Assembly: GCA_044356305.1 (NCBI GenBank) | Contig: JBIKWM010000002.1 | Span: 232,081-296,080 of the forward strand | Source of the DNA: JBIKWM01 sp044356305 | Lineage (GTDB): Bacteria > Bacteroidota > Bacteroidia > UBA10329 | Reading direction: 5' to 3' | Length of the DNA: 64,000 nt | In this document: in pieces, positions 17,868 to 25,610 of the stretch | How positions within the stretch are numbered: position 1 is the first letter of the stretch | Layout: every line of letters starts with the position of its first letter | Program-made: the position numbers and the translations under genes | The notes under the pieces: generated by a model | The model's input: the letters and a program-made list of their open reading frames with translations, nothing else | The model's database searches: none | Told to the model about the DNA's origin: nothing

Positions 17868-19577
17868 TCAGCGGCTAACCATCACGCGGAAGCTGGCGGT
17901 GGTACCGTCAGAATAGCGCAGGTTGAAGATGTTGAGGCCAGATGCCAGGCCCTTGGCATCTACACGCAGCACATCGGTGCCGTTCATATTGATATCATCG
18001 CTGTACACCGTGCGGCCGCTGGCATCGTATGCCTGTAAGCTCACACTGCCGCTATAGTTGCGGTTAAGGGGCACATTCACGAACTGAACGGTAGGGTTAG
18101 GGTAGGGCACCAACTCAACCGTTTCGTTATCGTTGATACCATCAAACAATGGGTCGTGGAAATGGAATACCAGTCCGGGCACATAGTCAGAGCCGAAACC
18201 ACCGGCATACCACGCATCTGTATAGATGGGGTAGAAAGCCTCCGTGGGATAGGCATCGTAGTTGGTGTTGTAGTCAATGCCACCGTCCACTCTCACAAAC
18301 ACACTGTCGTCAAACACGTGCAGACAACCAAGGTATTTCTGGTCGTTTTGAAGTGCGATCGGCTCAGCGAAATCGGCACGCACCTGCACATCGGGTGTGT
18401 GTGCGGTAAAGTCATAGAACGCATCACCTATCTGATTCAGGTTGTCGAAGGTCACGGTGGTGGTGATGTCATCATTCCACTCAAAGAAATTGAGCTGAAA
18501 GCCAAGTCCCGTCAGGAATGCGGTGTCTGTGGCGGTCTGTGTCGTGGTCACCGAGAATGACATGCCCTCAAGCTCGAGCGAAGAGATATCACTCGATTTG
18601 AAAGCCACGCACCAATCGAACTCTGTTCCAGTATTGGGGCGAAGGCCGTTGTTTGACAGCGTATTGCCTGTGGCAGGGTCCATGCGGGCACGCGAGTAGG
18701 TCTCTGGGTTCACCCAGAAACCACCGCCAGCAATATTATCGGTGTTGTAATCATCGGTCGAATCGGCAGAGATGGTGTAGGTCACGGTGTATTCGCCAAT
18801 ACCCGGATTAGCCATGCTGAAGTCTGGCAGTACAACCAGGGCGCTGTCGCCAGCCGGAATAGTCAGCCCGGTAGGAGAGGTCTCGTCATAGATGTCATCG
18901 CCACCGAAATTGATCTTGCAGTTCAGTATGGCGTTAGTCTGTTCGGCAGTGCCATAGTTGCGTATCCACGCCTGTGGAGGGAATACGAACCCGGAATTGG
19001 CATAAGCCATCTGGCGCGGAATTGCGAACCCGTTGGTCGAGGCGATATCGCGCTTGTAAATGCTCAGGTTGTTGGTGTAAAGGCCGGCAATCGTGCCGAT
19101 GAACACAACGCATTCGTTGGCATCAATGGATGGGCGAAGCAGCGCACCGTCAGCCTGGCTGATCATAACCACCGGAATGGTGACCTGCGCGCCCACGGCA
19201 CCGGCACCCATTGCAATGGGGGCACCGCTCACGTTGTTCACAACAATCACACCTACGGCTCCAGCAGTCTGCGCAGCCAGGGCCTTTGCACCGAACTCGC
19301 AGGTGCCACGGTAAATGAGGGCAATCTTTCCCGCCACGTTGTTCGTGGTGGCGTTGCAGCCAAGGGTGTCCCCGGCCGTGCCGTCACTGATCACAACCAC
19401 AGTATCTTGCACACTGTTGGCGGTCATGTCCATGCCCCAGCCATCCGTGTAGGTAAAATCGTAATTACCCGCAACAGAGGCCGGTTCCAATGCGATGAAT
19501 ACCACCTGTGCAGTGGCCGATGTGGCCAGCGCACTCAGTACGGTCATCGCTGCGAAATTGAGTACAGCTTTTTTCAT
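17868..19577 (-). CDS. Secreted protein with PA domain and T9SS C-terminal sorting domain
   Basis: Start at ATG 19577 gives a signal peptide (KKAVLNFAAMTVLSALATSATAQ). Residues about 35-170 look like a protease-associated (PA) domain: GKIALIYRGTCEFGAKALAAQTAGAVGVIVVNN is the usual core (positions 19330 down to 19220). A long beta-rich region follows. The last 80 residues form a type IX secretion sorting domain (YPNPTVQFVNVPL, then SGLNIFNLRYSDGTTASFRVMVSR as its terminal strands). It should pass the outer membrane by T9SS and be surface-attached or released. No protease motif is seen, so the PA domain probably binds protein or glycan. An in-frame ATG at 19616 would precede the signal peptide and is less likely. 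Confidence 0.88.
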   Translation of the reverse strand: MKKAVLNFAAMTVLSALATSATAQVVFIALEPASVAGNYDFTYTDGWGMDMTANSVQDTVVVISDGTAGDTLGCNATTNNVAGKIALIYRGTCEFGAKALAAQTAGAVGVIVVNNVSGAPIAMGAGAVGAQVTIPVVMISQADGALLRPSIDANECVVFIGTIAGLYTNNLSIYKRDIASTNGFAIPRQMAYANSGFVFPPQAWIRNYGTAEQTNAILNCKINFGGDDIYDETSPTGLTIPAGDSALVVLPDFSMANPGIGEYTVTYTISADSTDDYNTDNIAGGGFWVNPETYSRARMDPATGNTLSNNGLRPNTGTEFDWCVAFKSSDISSLELEGMSFSVTTTQTATDTAFLTGLGFQLNFFEWNDDITTTVTFDNLNQIGDAFYDFTAHTPDVQVRADFAEPIALQNDQKYLGCLHVFDDSVFVRVDGGIDYNTNYDAYPTEAFYPIYTDAWYAGGFGSDYVPGLVFHFHDPLFDGINDNETVELVPYPNPTVQFVNVPLNRNYSGSVSLQAYDASGRTVYSDDINMNGTDVLRVDAKGLASGLNIFNLRYSDGTTASFRVMVSR

Positions 19578-19617
19578 GGTCTTTGAAAGGTTTTGAGGGG
19601 TGCAAAATAATGTCAAA

Positions 19618-20931
19618 TCATGTTAAAGTGAACATCACACCTGCATATCCTGCCAAAAGCACTGCGCTCCACGCGGCCCAAATGCTCACATCGGTATAGT
19701 CCGAAGGCCTCACACCGCACAACGACCGCAGTCTGATGGCCGAATAGACCTTGTCGGTAAAGGCTGCCACCACGGTGCCAAGGGCAATGCCTGTTGTGCC
19801 CAAAAAGGGCAGCAGCAAAAGGCTGAGCCCCACATTGACCGTCAGTTCAATGGCCGAACTGGTCATGACCACTTTGCTGTGGCCAGCCCCTATGAGAAGG
19901 GGCTGAGGGAATACGCTGCGCGGGATGATGAGGAGCAGATAGGTGCAAAATACCGGCACGCTGGCAGAGAAGTCGACATTGAATACTAGCGGATAAATAA
20001 ACGGCCCCGACACCATGAGCACCAGCCCCACCGCAAAGAACAGGTGCATGAGCCTGCGGCCCGATGTGCGGACCTCGCCCATGACCGAAGTGAGGCCCCG
20101 CTGCACAATAGCAGGAACGAGCGAGTTGCTGAATGCTGTGGCCAAAATCAGCGACAGGGGCAGTTCTTTGGCCCCGTAGCGGTAAGTGGCAAAGGTCTCC
20201 TCATCAAAATAGCGACTCACTATAAGACCATCGATGTACTCTGACGAGCCCGCCAGCAACGTGCCCACTGCCAGAGGCCAGGCGTGTGCCCAGAATCGGA
20301 ACAGGTAGGCTGTATCTATGCGGAATTCGGCCCATCGCGCAAGCAGCACCCACAGTAGCACATACCTTCCAAAAGTTGCAATAAGCAGCCCTTGCAGCGC
20401 CATCTCGAGGCCATGACCGAGGAAAATCGGCACGGCCATCAGTACAAGCTGCGACCCGAAGGCAATCACACCGTATGCTACCAGGCCAACGGCCTCCTTT
20501 CGCAGCAGAAGCATCTGCTCTATCAGATACACAGGGGTGATGAGGGCCAGGCACCACCCATAAGTTGTATAGAAAGCCAGCAGGTCGGGTTTGTTGGTCA
20601 GGAATGTGAATGGGGTGACCAGCGTGCGGAATAGCACCAACAGCAGTACGCCCGCCACGCTGAGCACCACAAACACATTGAAAACATCGGACGACCGGCC
20701 CTCAGTTGAGAGTGTTGCCGTGGTAAGGCAACTTTGAGTGATGCCAGACAGCCACCAGAAACTCAGCAGGCTGCCAAGGAAAACAAGGCCCTCATACACC
20801 CCTATGCCGAATGTGCCCAACCCGCCATGCGCAAATGCGGCACCGGTAAGAAGCAGCGCCCCGTAGCGCATCACCTGAAAGGCCTGAAAAGCCCTGCGGG
20901 CCTGCACGTCAGGTGGTGTGGGGCTCTGCAT
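19618..20931 (-). CDS. Wzx/MATE-type polysaccharide flippase
   Basis: A 437-residue membrane protein with about 12 hydrophobic helices and the shape of lipopolysaccharide biosynthesis flippases of the MOP superfamily. It should move lipid-linked glycan across the inner membrane. Conserved patches such as YRYGAKELPLSLILATAFSNSLVP and the helix LLLPFLGTTGIALGTV are typical of this group (positions about 20210-20140 and 19820-19760). Its start overlaps the end of the GT-C-type transferase gene by 23 bp, so the two are translationally coupled and probably handle the same glycan. Confidence 0.82.
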   Translation of the reverse strand: MQSPTPPDVQARRAFQAFQVMRYGALLLTGAAFAHGGLGTFGIGVYEGLVFLGSLLSFWWLSGITQSCLTTATLSTEGRSSDVFNVFVVLSVAGVLLLVLFRTLVTPFTFLTNKPDLLAFYTTYGWCLALITPVYLIEQMLLLRKEAVGLVAYGVIAFGSQLVLMAVPIFLGHGLEMALQGLLIATFGRYVLLWVLLARWAEFRIDTAYLFRFWAHAWPLAVGTLLAGSSEYIDGLIVSRYFDEETFATYRYGAKELPLSLILATAFSNSLVPAIVQRGLTSVMGEVRTSGRRLMHLFFAVGLVLMVSGPFIYPLVFNVDFSASVPVFCTYLLLIIPRSVFPQPLLIGAGHSKVVMTSSAIELTVNVGLSLLLLPFLGTTGIALGTVVAAFTDKVYSAIRLRSLCGVRPSDYTDVSIWAAWSAVLLAGYAGVMFTLT

Positions 20932-22198
20932 CTACGTTGTTCCTGAAGGCCATGAAGGTGCGGTAGAAACTACTGGCACCCGCTATGAAACAGGCACACA
21001 GAATAGCCGCCACCACTTTGGGGTGGAATACCAACAATTGTTCATGCACAATTTTGCCGTCCACAAAGGGTATATCCACCCAATCGAGGAAGTGCATAAC
21101 ACCCTCAAGATTAAGGATATATCCTAAACTGATGAGGGCATAGGGCCACCACTGCCGCGTCATCAGTGCATAGACCCCGCTGAACAGTATGGCAGGGTGC
21201 ATGTACCGCTCGTGCATCTGGGTATTGAACAGGAAAAATGCAAGCGATGTGAGCGCAGCCGTTTGGAACAGTGTGGCCAACCGCTCTTCGCGCCTCAGGT
21301 TGTTAAACGCTCGGTTGAACAGGGCCAGGAACAGCGGCATGGTGACCAATGCGGTTGCCACCACGAAAAGCGCACCCCCCCACCAGCGCACCGGTATGCC
21401 GAGGGCGACATTGGTGTCGGGCGTGTTGAAGGGGTCCCGGGCCATCAGATAATAGATGTTGTAGGCATTGCGGCTCAGAACAGGGTAATAGCCCATGGTA
21501 CGGTGCAGCATGGCCCCGAGTACTGTGTGCAATGTGCCGGAAAGGATGAACGGGGCCAAAATCAGGGCCTGAACCCCCGCAAGCCCCGACCAGATGCGCC
21601 AGCGGGCATTGAAACCCGACATGCGCATGGGCCTTATCGTCATCAGGATCATGATGGGCAGGAATATGATGGCCTGCAGTTTCAGGTTTATTGAAAGCAA
21701 GGTCATCAGCCAGGCAAGATCCCATCGGCCGCGTTCAGCGGCCACTAGCGCCACCATGATCAGACAGGTATAAATACCATCAATCTGCCCCCATATCAAT
21801 GTGTCGTACCAGAATGCGGGATTGAGCAGCACAATAAGACCCAACCAGATGTTGCGGCCGGTCTTCATCAGCTTACGGCCCAAGAAGAAAAGTGCCACCA
21901 GATCGAACGGCACTACCAGCAACTTCAAGCGGTTTATGGTACCATATGTCACATCGGTGGGAGTATCAAACAGCAGCCCGAACAGCCATAGCAACCACAT
22001 CACCAGCGGGTTGTTGTTCACCTCTGGGTCCTCGTAAACATGCGCCAGCCCGTGCTGCATGAGGTAACGGGTCCACGTCACCCAGAAGTATTTATCGTAA
22101 CCCGCATCAGGCAGCCATAATGCTACGGCCGCATACACTGCCAGGAGCAGCCCCACCCATGGCAGAAGAATACGGTTTCGCGCCATCCACTCAGTCAT
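20909..22198 (-). CDS. GT-C type membrane glycosyltransferase (mannosyltransferase-like)
   Basis: A 429-residue integral membrane protein with roughly ten transmembrane segments. The early acidic motif LPDAGYDKYFWVTW and the block NPAFWYDTLIWGQIDGIY are typical of GT-C enzymes related to GPI mannosyltransferases and GT87, which use a polyprenyl-phosphate sugar. The acceptor and sugar cannot be told. Its ATG overlaps the copper-ATPase stop by 4 bp (ATGA) and its 3' end overlaps the flippase gene. The overlap with a flippase supports a role in making a lipid-linked glycan. Confidence 0.78.
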   Translation of the reverse strand: MTEWMARNRILLPWVGLLLAVYAAVALWLPDAGYDKYFWVTWTRYLMQHGLAHVYEDPEVNNNPLVMWLLWLFGLLFDTPTDVTYGTINRLKLLVVPFDLVALFFLGRKLMKTGRNIWLGLIVLLNPAFWYDTLIWGQIDGIYTCLIMVALVAAERGRWDLAWLMTLLSINLKLQAIIFLPIMILMTIRPMRMSGFNARWRIWSGLAGVQALILAPFILSGTLHTVLGAMLHRTMGYYPVLSRNAYNIYYLMARDPFNTPDTNVALGIPVRWWGGALFVVATALVTMPLFLALFNRAFNNLRREERLATLFQTAALTSLAFFLFNTQMHERYMHPAILFSGVYALMTRQWWPYALISLGYILNLEGVMHFLDWVDIPFVDGKIVHEQLLVFHPKVVAAILCACFIAGASSFYRTFMAFRNNVDAEPHTT

Positions 22199-24318
22199 CG
22201 GCCACCGATACGGCTATAGTTGAATCTTATTGCGTTGCCTATCACCACCACATCGCTCAGCGCCATGCTCAGGGCCGCCACCATTGGGCCCAGCATACCC
22301 ACAGCAGCCACGGGAATGGCCACGACATTATAGGCGAATGCCCAGAACAGATTCTGCCTGATAGTTCGGAGGGTGGCAGTGGCCAGCACCTCGGCACGCA
22401 CCAGCCGGGCCAACCCACCATGCCCCAGTATCACCACCTGTGCAGCACCTGTGGCGGCCCCTGTGGCATCGCTGAAAGCGATTCCGACCGTAGCGGCCGT
22501 AAGGGCCGGGGCATCATTTATACCATCGCCTACCATTGCCGTAGGGGCCATGGCCGTCCATTGTTCAATCAGCCGCAGCTTGTCCTCGGGGCGTTGTGCG
22601 GCCCACACCTCGTCAATACCGAGCGCATCAGCCACCTGACGGCAGCGCGGCTCGGTGTCTCCACTGAGAAGCACAGTGCGTACGCCCCGCTGTCGGAAAT
22701 AGGCAACTGCCTCTGCAGCATCGGCCCGCAGGGTGTCCCTCAGCCGCACCGCTGCCATGGGCACATCCATACGGTACAGCACAAGATCTCCCAGATCAGC
22801 ATGTCCTGTTTTTGGAGAACGCAGCATCCAGGTCTGTCCATCGGGCGCGGTGCCCTGCATCCCCACGCCTTTTATCTCCACAACATCTTTCAACACGGTT
22901 TTCCCTTCGGGGATGGAAGAATACGACCTGGCCACCGCACGCGAGACCGGATGGTCGCTCCATCTTGCAAGGCTCAGCATCACCCATTTCAGTTCATTCT
23001 CTTCCATTTCTGACAGGATGGCCATGTCGCCCAAGGCTATCTGGCCCGTGGTGAGGGTGCCGGTCTTATCGAAGACGATGCGTTTGATGCCCGAAAGTGA
23101 TTCAACAGTCTCGGCCCCTTTGAACAGGATGCCCTCTTTGGCCGCCCGGCCCAGACCCACCATCACGGCCGTTGGTGTGGCCAGTCCCATGGCGCAGGGA
23201 CAGCTTACAACCAGTACTGCAACACCCTGCATCACGGCTGTTGACCATGCCGCCCCCCACGCGAAGTGTGCCAGACCGACCGTAAGAGCCGCAATACCCA
23301 GCACCACGGGAACAAAAACGGCACTCACCCTGTCGCCCAACCGCTGAATGGGCGGGCGGCTCTGCTGGGCCCTTCGCACCAGGTCTATGATGCCGGCAAG
23401 TACCGTGCGCCCGCCCACCTGTGTTAGCACGATGATGGCATTGCCCCCTGTCACCACGGTGCCCCCGACCACATGCTGGCCCACCTCGCGCATCACAGGA
23501 ACCGTCTCGCCCGTTATCATGCTCTCGTCCACAGTGAGTGCACCCAGTGTTATCTGTCCATCGGCCGGAATGGTGGCACCCGTGTTCAACTGCACACGGT
23601 CGGCCACTGCAAGCGCGGCCACAGGCACCTGTTCAGTAGTGCCATCGGGCCTCAGACGGGTGGTTCGCCCACTCTGTAATTGCACCAGCGAGCGAATGGC
23701 AGTGGTGGTCTGCCGCACGCTGCGCTGTTCTATCACATTGCCCAGAAGCACGAGGGAGATGATAGTGGCCGAGGTCTCGAAGAACAGATGCGAATGCACC
23801 TGAGCGGTGCCTCGGTACAGCACCATGCCTGCCGCGCTGTAGGCAAACGCGGCCGTGCTGCCGATGAAGATGAGCACATCCATGTTCGGAACCCCGTTGC
23901 GCACCGATTTGTGTGCGCTGCGCCCGAAATGCCACACCCCGATACCGAAAACAGGCAGGCACAGCACCAGCTGCACTACGGCATCGTGCAGGGGAGGCCA
24001 TGCCACCACCATGTGCGCCATCAGTGCGAGCGAAAACGGCAAAGTGAAGACCAATAACTTCTCGGTGGCGCTGGGCCCGGTGGCCACGGGCTCACGCTGA
24101 CCCACGTAGGTATAGCCGGCCTCGGCCACCAATCGGCTCACGACATCAAGGTCAATGGGCCCTGCCTGACTTATTCGCACCTCGCCCGTGGCGAAGTTGA
24201 CATGCACATCTGCAAACCCGCCCTTGTTCAGCCTGCGCGTCACACCCAGCGCACAATTGGCGCAGTCCATGCCAGCCACCAGCACGGTCACTTCTTCTGT
24301 GGCGGCAGTTGTGGGCAT
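22195..24318 (-). CDS. copA: Copper-translocating P1B-type ATPase
   Basis: It exports Cu+ from the cytoplasm at the expense of ATP. It has one N-terminal heavy-metal-associated domain with GMDCANC, an actuator TGE (ITGETVPV), the membrane metal site CPC (SCPCAMGLATP), the phosphorylation site DKTGT, the HP locus (SDHPVSRAV) and the hinge GDGINDAPAL. The N, YN and MxxSS residues of the last helices (NVVAIPVAAVG, MALSDVVVIGN) fit copper-type 1B-1 pumps. Length 707 is normal for one HMA domain. The stop overlaps the GT-C gene start, an odd partner for a copper pump. It diverges from tRNA-His. Confidence 0.93.
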   Translation of the reverse strand: MPTTAATEEVTVLVAGMDCANCALGVTRRLNKGGFADVHVNFATGEVRISQAGPIDLDVVSRLVAEAGYTYVGQREPVATGPSATEKLLVFTLPFSLALMAHMVVAWPPLHDAVVQLVLCLPVFGIGVWHFGRSAHKSVRNGVPNMDVLIFIGSTAAFAYSAAGMVLYRGTAQVHSHLFFETSATIISLVLLGNVIEQRSVRQTTTAIRSLVQLQSGRTTRLRPDGTTEQVPVAALAVADRVQLNTGATIPADGQITLGALTVDESMITGETVPVMREVGQHVVGGTVVTGGNAIIVLTQVGGRTVLAGIIDLVRRAQQSRPPIQRLGDRVSAVFVPVVLGIAALTVGLAHFAWGAAWSTAVMQGVAVLVVSCPCAMGLATPTAVMVGLGRAAKEGILFKGAETVESLSGIKRIVFDKTGTLTTGQIALGDMAILSEMEENELKWVMLSLARWSDHPVSRAVARSYSSIPEGKTVLKDVVEIKGVGMQGTAPDGQTWMLRSPKTGHADLGDLVLYRMDVPMAAVRLRDTLRADAAEAVAYFRQRGVRTVLLSGDTEPRCRQVADALGIDEVWAAQRPEDKLRLIEQWTAMAPTAMVGDGINDAPALTAATVGIAFSDATGAATGAAQVVILGHGGLARLVRAEVLATATLRTIRQNLFWAFAYNVVAIPVAAVGMLGPMVAALSMALSDVVVIGNAIRFNYSRIGGR

Positions 24319-24365
24319 CAGAATGCGAAGGTAATACTGCCCGCACCCGGCATCAATGAAATGCC

Positions 24366-24373
24366 TATATTCG
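24366..24373 (+). promoter_or_regulatory. -7 promoter element TATATTCG for tRNA-His
   Basis: Matches TAnnTTyG and ends 11 bp before the tRNA 5' end, so the precursor leader would be only a few bases long. Confidence 0.6.
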
Positions 24374-24384
24374 CGGCCCCGTAC

Positions 24385-24459
24385 GGAGATTGTAGCTCAG
24401 TTGGTTAGAGCGCCAGATTGTGGCTCTGGAGGTCGCGGGTTCGAGACCCGTCTTTCTCC
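24385..24459 (+). tRNA. tRNA-His (anticodon GTG)
   Basis: The D-arm (GCTC/GAGC), the anticodon stem CCAGA/TCTGG with loop TTGTGGC and the T-arm GCGGG TTCGAGA CCCGT fold properly. The extra 5' base G-1 (24385) pairs with discriminator C73 (24459), the identity mark of tRNA-His. The acceptor has two adjacent U-U oppositions at 5:68 and 6:67, which is unusual. The 3' CCA is not fully encoded (CACA follows). A -7 element precedes it and a terminator follows. Confidence 0.93.
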
Positions 24460-24470
24460 CACAGGAACCG

Positions 24471-24502
24471 AAAGCCCCGAGAACATCGGGGCTTTTCTTT
24501 TT
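24471..24502 (+). terminator. Rho-independent terminator after tRNA-His
   Basis: A 10-bp stem AAAGCCCCGA / TCGGGGCTTT with loop GAACA is followed by a T-rich tail (TCTTTTT). Confidence 0.93.
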
Positions 24503-24553
24503 CACTGTTTTGCGGGCCGAATCTGAATCTCACCCAAGCCTGATTCCCGAAAC

Positions 24554-24561
24554 TACCTTTG
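24554..24561 (+). promoter_or_regulatory. -7 promoter element TACCTTTG for the acyltransferase gene
   Basis: Exact TAnnTTTG with only 5 bp between it and the ATG at 24567, so the mRNA should be almost leaderless. Confidence 0.6.
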
Positions 24562-24566
24562 CCATC

Positions 24567-25313
24567 ATGCGTAGGGTGTTGCTTTTGCCAAGGCTTATAT
24601 GGCGTGGCGTGTTCTTCTCCAACACGCTGCTCACCTTCTTCCTGCTGGCCCCCGTATTCTATTCCACTGTGTTCAATGAGCGCACGTTCAGGGTGGCGTT
24701 CTTCTTCAAGAGGGTGTGGGCCTATCTCATGACCTGGCCATTGGGCATCATCACGTGGGTGGACAGGGAGGAGGACTGGCCCGAGGGCGCTTTTCTAATC
24801 ACCCCAAACCATACATCCTATCTCGACATCATGGTGTCGTACATCGCTTTCCCTAAGTATTTCCATTATATGGGAAAGGCGGAACTGAGCAACTGGTGGT
24901 TCTTCAATATCTTTTTCAAGAGGATGAACATCAGCATTGACCGCGAGAGCATAAGGCGCAGCTACGGAGCCTACCAACGCGCGGCCGATGATGTGGCAAA
25001 GGGCATACCCATAGCGGTGTTCCCCGAGGCCATGATACCGCTTGACACACCGAAGCTGAGGACATTCAAGAATGCCCCCTTTCGTTTTGCCATTGAGCAG
25101 CAGATACCAGTGCTGCCGGTGACATTCATCAACAATTGGAACATACTGCCTGCCGATCCCCGGCATTGGACCGGTGGGCGCCCCGGACTGGCCCGTGTGA
25201 AACTGCACAGGGCCGTGAGCACCCAGGGCCTTACCCTTGATGATGTAGATGCCCTTCGCAAAGAGGTGCAGCAGGTGATTCAGAACGAACTGGACAGACA
25301 TGGAGATAACTGA
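24567..25313 (+). CDS. PlsC-like lysophospholipid (1-acylglycerol-3-phosphate) acyltransferase
   Basis: A 248-residue membrane-bound acyltransferase. The catalytic HxxxxD block is NHTSYLDIM. The second phosphate-binding block FPEGT reads FPEAM here, a small deviation also found in some paralogues. Helices at the N-terminus (VFFSNTLLTFFLLAPVFYS) anchor it in the inner membrane. It should acylate lysophosphatidic acid or a related lysolipid; several PlsC paralogues are common in Bacteroidota and the precise substrate is unclear. The start is fixed by the promoter element just upstream. Its 3' end overlaps gatC by 14 bp. Confidence 0.87.
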   Translation: MRRVLLLPRLIWRGVFFSNTLLTFFLLAPVFYSTVFNERTFRVAFFFKRVWAYLMTWPLGIITWVDREEDWPEGAFLITPNHTSYLDIMVSYIAFPKYFHYMGKAELSNWWFFNIFFKRMNISIDRESIRRSYGAYQRAADDVAKGIPIAVFPEAMIPLDTPKLRTFKNAPFRFAIEQQIPVLPVTFINNWNILPADPRHWTGGRPGLARVKLHRAVSTQGLTLDDVDALRKEVQQVIQNELDRHGDN

Positions 25314-25605
25314 CGAACTGGTGCAGCGCGTGGCCCACCTGGCCCGATTGAGCTTTAATGCCGAGGAGCTTCCGCGCATGCGGGAGGACATGCAGCGCAT
25401 GATCGCCTTCGTGGACAAGCTGAATGAACTGGACACCGCGGGTGTGGAACCGCTCATACACATGAGCGCAGAGACCAATGTGCTGCGCGATGATGTGGAG
25501 TCGAACACCCTTACCCAGGAGCAGGCCCTTGCCAATGCCCCCAGCCGCGATAGCGACTACTTCAAGGTGCCGAAGGTGCTGCGCAACCCGATGGACGAGG
25601 GCTGA
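25300..25605 (+). CDS. gatC: Asp-tRNA(Asn)/Glu-tRNA(Gln) amidotransferase subunit C
   Basis: GatC wraps around GatA and GatB and stabilises the transamidosome. The 101-residue protein has the family pattern VAHLARLSFNAEE at the start, an ARMREDM-like helix, a linker GVEPLIHM and the final LRDDV...NAPSRDSDYFKVPKVL motif region. It overlaps the acyltransferase gene and ends 5 bp before a convergent gene. Its partner gatA is at 7620 in this window. Confidence 0.93.
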   Translation: MEITDELVQRVAHLARLSFNAEELPRMREDMQRMIAFVDKLNELDTAGVEPLIHMSAETNVLRDDVESNTLTQEQALANAPSRDSDYFKVPKVLRNPMDEG

Positions 25606-25610
25606 GGCCC

